DNA of 7,054 nt from Bacteroidota bacterium (GTDB lineage: Bacteria > Bacteroidota > Kryptoniia > Kryptoniales > JAKASW01): positions 2,335 to 9,388 of the forward strand of contig JAJYGB010000591.1 of the NCBI GenBank assembly GCA_021785235.1, given 5' to 3'. Shown here piece after piece: positions 6,043 through 7,054 of the stretch (positions are counted from its first letter, which is position 1; the number at the start of each line of letters is the position of its first letter). Position numbers and translations under genes: made by a program. Below the pieces are notes generated by a model that searched no databases, was not told where the DNA came from, and saw nothing but the letters and a program-made list of their open reading frames with translations.

Positions 6043-7054
6043 TCAAATATGAAGTGCATCTCCTGTCCGGCCGAGTGGAAGGCGAACGCGTACCACTGTA
6101 CCACCTCCTTCGCCGGAACCCACCGAAAAAGAGCCTCCGAGCGCCTCGGCACGCTCGCGCATTCCGAAAATTCCCAACGAAGAATGGCTGGACACTTGTG
6201 TGCTGCTGATCCCCTTCCCGTTGTCGCTGATCTCCATCAAGAGTACGCTCTTCTCGCGGGCCGCCTTGATGCTTACAAGCGTCGCCTTCGAATGCCGCGC
6301 AACGTTGGTGAGAGACTCCTGCACTATACGGTAAAGCGCTATGGATTCTTCCGGACTCAATTTCATGCCGCCGAGTTTCATCTCAACATTGCAATTAATT
6401 CCAGCCCTTTTCTCGAATGACTTTCCCAAATCCGATACAGCGGCTTCCAATCCGAGATGGTCCAGTATCCCGGGCCTCAAATCCGCCGCGATCTTCCGGA
6501 CAGTGTCGATGGCGTTGTCTATCAGTTTCACTGAAGAAACGAGCTGTCGCGTCATTTCAGAACGGTTCGTCTTTTTATCGGTAAAGACACCCTCCTGCAT
6601 GACGCTCAAGTCCATTTTCAGCGCGGTGAGCATTTGCCCCAGCTCATCATGTATCTCCAGGGCAATTCTCTTCTTTTCCTGTTCCCGTATCGATTCGAGC
6701 CTCCGCGACATATTCCGCAATTTCTCGTGCGACTTATTAAGCTCCCTTTCGGCCCGCATTCTTTCTGAAACGTCGTCAATCACGATTATCACGCTCTCGA
6801 TTCGTCCGTCGGAATCCATTACGGGCGCGTAGGCAATACTTGCGTCTATGGTCGTGCCATCCTTCTTCAGCCGTTCCCTATGACCGACGAACGATTCTCC
6901 TTTGAACCCGCGGCTAATTGTGCCGAGAAAATCCCTGAGACCGGATCGCGGAACTGCCGGGAACACTTTTCCGACCGCTTCCGTTTTTGTCCAGCCGAAC
7001 ATTTCTTCAGCGCCCCTGTTCCAGCTTATTATCCTCCCTCCGCTATCAACCGTG
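6043..7054 (-). CDS. PAS sensor histidine kinase, NarX/DegS type (HisKA_3), N-terminus cut by window edge
   Basis: The frame is open from the window edge to a TGA at 6045-6043, giving 336 C-terminal residues; the start and any N-terminal sensor lie outside. The ATG at 7002 is not a plausible start because codons before it continue a typical PAS strand (IISWNRGAEEMFGW). Numbering the visible part from the edge: PAS (about 1-98), a charged helical linker (about 98-122), HisKA_3 (about 123-190) with phospho-accepting H135 in EIHDELGQ, then HATPase_c with N250, DNGKGI from D277, a short G box around LGIFGM and C-terminal GTVVRVRLPL. This kinase class typically phosphorylates NarL/FixJ regulators, which fits the LuxR-type regulator gene 26 bases downstream. 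No membrane segment is visible in this part, but the missing N-terminus could hold one. The stimulus is unknown. Confidence 0.95.
   Translation of the reverse strand, partial: TVDSGGRIISWNRGAEEMFGWTKTEAVGKVFPAVPRSGLRDFLGTISRGFKGESFVGHRERLKKDGTTIDASIAYAPVMDSDGRIESVIIVIDDVSERMRAERELNKSHEKLRNMSRRLESIREQEKKRIALEIHDELGQMLTALKMDLSVMQEGVFTDKKTNRSEMTRQLVSSVKLIDNAIDTVRKIAADLRPGILDHLGLEAAVSDLGKSFEKRAGINCNVEMKLGGMKLSPEESIALYRIVQESLTNVARHSKATLVSIKAAREKSVLLMEISDNGKGISSTQVSSHSSLGIFGMRERAEALGGSFSVGSGEGGGTVVRVRLPLGRTGDALHI

Overview
This is a dense block of bacterial two-component signalling genes. Every gene I can support reads on the minus strand, and the coding density is high. Base composition looks roughly balanced by eye. 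Start sites at two genes carry clear Shine-Dalgarno sequences. The proteins are soluble multi-PAS and GAF histidine kinases, and several receivers stand alone without an output domain. That style fits environmental bacteria with large signalling repertoires, for example the Ignavibacteria/Bacteroidota side, Acidobacteria or Deltaproteobacteria-like lineages. The window holds no marker gene that would settle the phylum, so this placement is weak.

Layout in the direction of transcription (high to low coordinates). (1) 7054-6043: C-terminal part of a PAS histidine kinase of the NarX/DegS type, cut by the window edge. (2) 6016-5378: a NarL/FixJ-type response regulator with a LuxR-type helix-turn-helix, 26 bases downstream and very likely its partner. 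(3) About 208 bases between genes, holding a 13-bp tandem repeat, a perfect 12-bp palindrome and a possible promoter. (4) 5169-4747: a single-domain receiver with unusual active-site surroundings. (5) 4750-2966: a PAS-GAF-HisKA-HATPase kinase starting at TTG, overlapping the previous gene. (6) 2969-2511: an Rcp1/CheY-like single-domain receiver, overlapping the kinase by ATGA. (7) About 221 bases between genes with a short inverted repeat. (8) 2289-1: a receiver-PAS-PAS-PAS-HisKA-HATPase kinase whose C-terminus runs off the window.

How the parts may work together: the kinase/LuxR-type regulator pair (1, 2) looks like a complete sensor-to-transcription circuit and has the only DNA-binding output in the window. 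Genes 4-6 form a tightly coupled receiver-kinase-receiver cassette with no output domain, so phosphate probably moves on to other proteins or the receivers act by protein contact. The last kinase carries its own N-terminal receiver and could take phosphate from another kinase; that it does so from genes 4-6 is only inference from proximity. I saw no RNA gene, mobile element, CRISPR array or convincing intrinsic terminator.
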